Shown here: piece by piece, positions 62,875 to 64,000 of the stretch
Position numbering within the stretch: the stretch's first letter is position 1
How the letters are laid out: each line of letters begins with the position of its first letter
Made by a program: the position numbers and the translations under genes
Notes under the pieces: model-generated
What the model was told of the DNA's origin: nothing
Seen by the model: the letters and a program-made list of their open reading frames with translations, nothing else
Database searches by the model: none
Assembly: GCA_003023745.1 (NCBI GenBank)
Contig: PXYV01000005.1
Coordinates: forward strand, 1-64,000
Length of the DNA stretch: 64,000 nt
Direction of reading: 5' to 3'
Source: Sulfobacillus acidophilus
GTDB taxonomy: Bacteria > Bacillota > Sulfobacillia > Sulfobacillales > Sulfobacillaceae

Positions 62875-63437
62875 GCCCGCACCCCCCTTGGGGCCAAGGA
62901 TGCTGGATCCGCTCCGTCGACTGCCGCCAAAAGGCCGCGCAGCAGGTCTCCGGGTGTGGGTGGACAGCCGTGAATGCGAACGGTCACGGGGACTATGTCG
63001 TCGAGACGACCGAGAACGTCGGGCGCGCCTTGGAAGACCCATCCGTCAATGGCACATGCACCAACAGCCACCACGCGCTTAGGGGCCGTCATTTGATCAT
63101 ACACAGTGCGAATGACCGGTGCCAGCGCCCGCGTAATCACGCCGGTAACGACTAACACGTCCGCATGTTTGGGCGATGGGACAAAACTAAATCCGTACCG
63201 GCTCAAGTCATAATCAGGGCTCGATAAAAGACTCAATTCCGATTCGCAGCCGTTGCACGAGCCTCCATCGACCTGCCGAAGCGCCACCGACCGCTTGAAA
63301 AAGGGCTGCTCCAATGGCGCGTCAACAACAATTGCGCCACTGCGTGACATGTGTTGAACCGTGTCGTCTAAAGCGGTCGGATAGCCTGTGGTTTTAGGCC
63401 GGTGGACGACATTTTTAACCCAATGCCAATAGTACAA
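62871..63437 (-). CDS. Group-4 [NiFe]-hydrogenase-like small subunit (NuoB-like)
   Basis: DGGSCNGCESELSLLSSPDYDLSRYG, VVAVGACAIDG, HGCPPTPGDLLRGLL. Confidence 0.9.
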   Translation of the reverse strand: MYYWHWVKNVVHRPKTTGYPTALDDTVQHMSRSGAIVVDAPLEQPFFKRSVALRQVDGGSCNGCESELSLLSSPDYDLSRYGFSFVPSPKHADVLVVTGVITRALAPVIRTVYDQMTAPKRVVAVGACAIDGWVFQGAPDVLGRLDDIVPVTVRIHGCPPTPGDLLRGLLAAVDGADPASLAPRGVRA

Positions 63438-63456
63438 CGTTGATACCTCCTAAAAA

Positions 63457-64000
63457 TTAGCCATCCCAACCGGCCACCGAAAGCGAAAAGCTGGCATCAA
63501 CGATCGGGAAATCTTGAAGAATGTTGCCGTTAGCCATCGTGACAGGATATACAGCCCAGTTTCGCTGAGACGGCGTCGCCACGTGTAATTGTGCAATGCG
63601 ACCGGTATCGGGTGAAAAATGGATTTGATAGGCGAGTAACCCCCGTGGGGCTTCCACCAACCCAATGCCGGTACGACGGCGCGGCCGCGATTCATCAAAG
63701 CGCGTCAATTTGTCTGATTGGACTCGTATTGCGTCGCGATCCCAGTTCCGTAGGATTTCGTGGATTAGTTTCAGGCTCACAGTCAGTTCGGCGACGCGGA
63801 TGCGAAAGCGCGCGTAGGAATCGCCGCTAGACAACACCGGAATGTGAAGGTTGTGGTGGGGATAATCGGCATACGGATGCACTTGGCGCACGTCCATCGC
63901 CAATCCCGCCGCACGTCCGACTGGCCCCACCGGCCGGATTGCCGCCACGGCTTGCGCAGGGACGGTACCGGCTCCGTGCAGGCGGTCTAGAAATGAAGTT
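63457..64000 (-). CDS. Group-4 hydrogenase-like large subunit, C-terminal part (continues past the window edge)
   Basis: Open to edge: TSFLDRLHGAGTVPAQAVAAIRPVGPVGRAAGLAMDVRQVHPYADY...GLVEAPRGLLAYQIHFSPDTGRIAQLHVATPSQRNWAVYPVTMANGNILQDFPIVDASFSLSVAGWDG*. Confidence 0.88.
   Translation of the reverse strand, partial: TSFLDRLHGAGTVPAQAVAAIRPVGPVGRAAGLAMDVRQVHPYADYPHHNLHIPVLSSGDSYARFRIRVAELTVSLKLIHEILRNWDRDAIRVQSDKLTRFDESRPRRRTGIGLVEAPRGLLAYQIHFSPDTGRIAQLHVATPSQRNWAVYPVTMANGNILQDFPIVDASFSLSVAGWDG

Noticed and set aside
216-64000. Many antisense ORFs of 60-210 aa in the ORF track (e.g. 474..914, 6753..7325, 14930..15556)
   Set aside because: They lie opposite clear conserved genes in a GC-rich genome, have no recognisable motifs and are best explained as shadow ORFs.
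1-64000. CRISPR arrays, rRNA and tRNA genes
   Set aside because: No regular 24-40 bp repeat-spacer pattern, rRNA core sequence or tRNA T-loop signature was noticed, although tRNA detection by eye is not reliable.

Overview
This 64 kb window appears to come from a Sulfobacillus-like (Firmicutes) chromosome; the taxon is inferred from gene style only. From 0.3 to 38.1 kb it is a conserved housekeeping backbone: ispH, ftsEX, ctpA, uvrB-uvrA-uvrC, rapZ-yvcK-whiA, a complete 14-gene nuoA-N operon, a polyprenyl synthase, rex, ubiB/aarF, and cdaA-cdaR-glmM-[glmS ribozyme]-glmS. From 38.1 to about 50 kb it is a low-density accessory region. It starts 24 bp after the glmS stop codon with what looks like a 1.43 kb non-autonomous Tn7-like element that has both ends, a decayed tnsA and an AbrB/PIN cargo. 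Toxin-antitoxin modules, several frameshifted genes, a dispersed 20-bp intergenic repeat and an orphan second nuoB follow. From 50 to 64 kb it holds a gerA-C-B spore germination operon, a KimA-like permease, a divergent Nramp transporter, a GH18 protein and part of a group-4 hydrogenase-like (Ehr-type) complex whose large subunit lacks the C-terminal Ni-Fe cysteines. The strongest candidates for something undescribed are: (1) a two-domain thioredoxin-fold protein with an in-frame TGA exactly at the first Cys of its CxxC motif, followed by a SECIS-like hairpin; (2) the mini-Tn7-like element in attTn7; (3) the repeat-punctuated small-gene array at 39.7-43.7 kb; (4) a glmS ribozyme cleavage site placed one nucleotide after the glmM stop codon. 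All calls come from reading the sequence and ORF translations; no searches were run.
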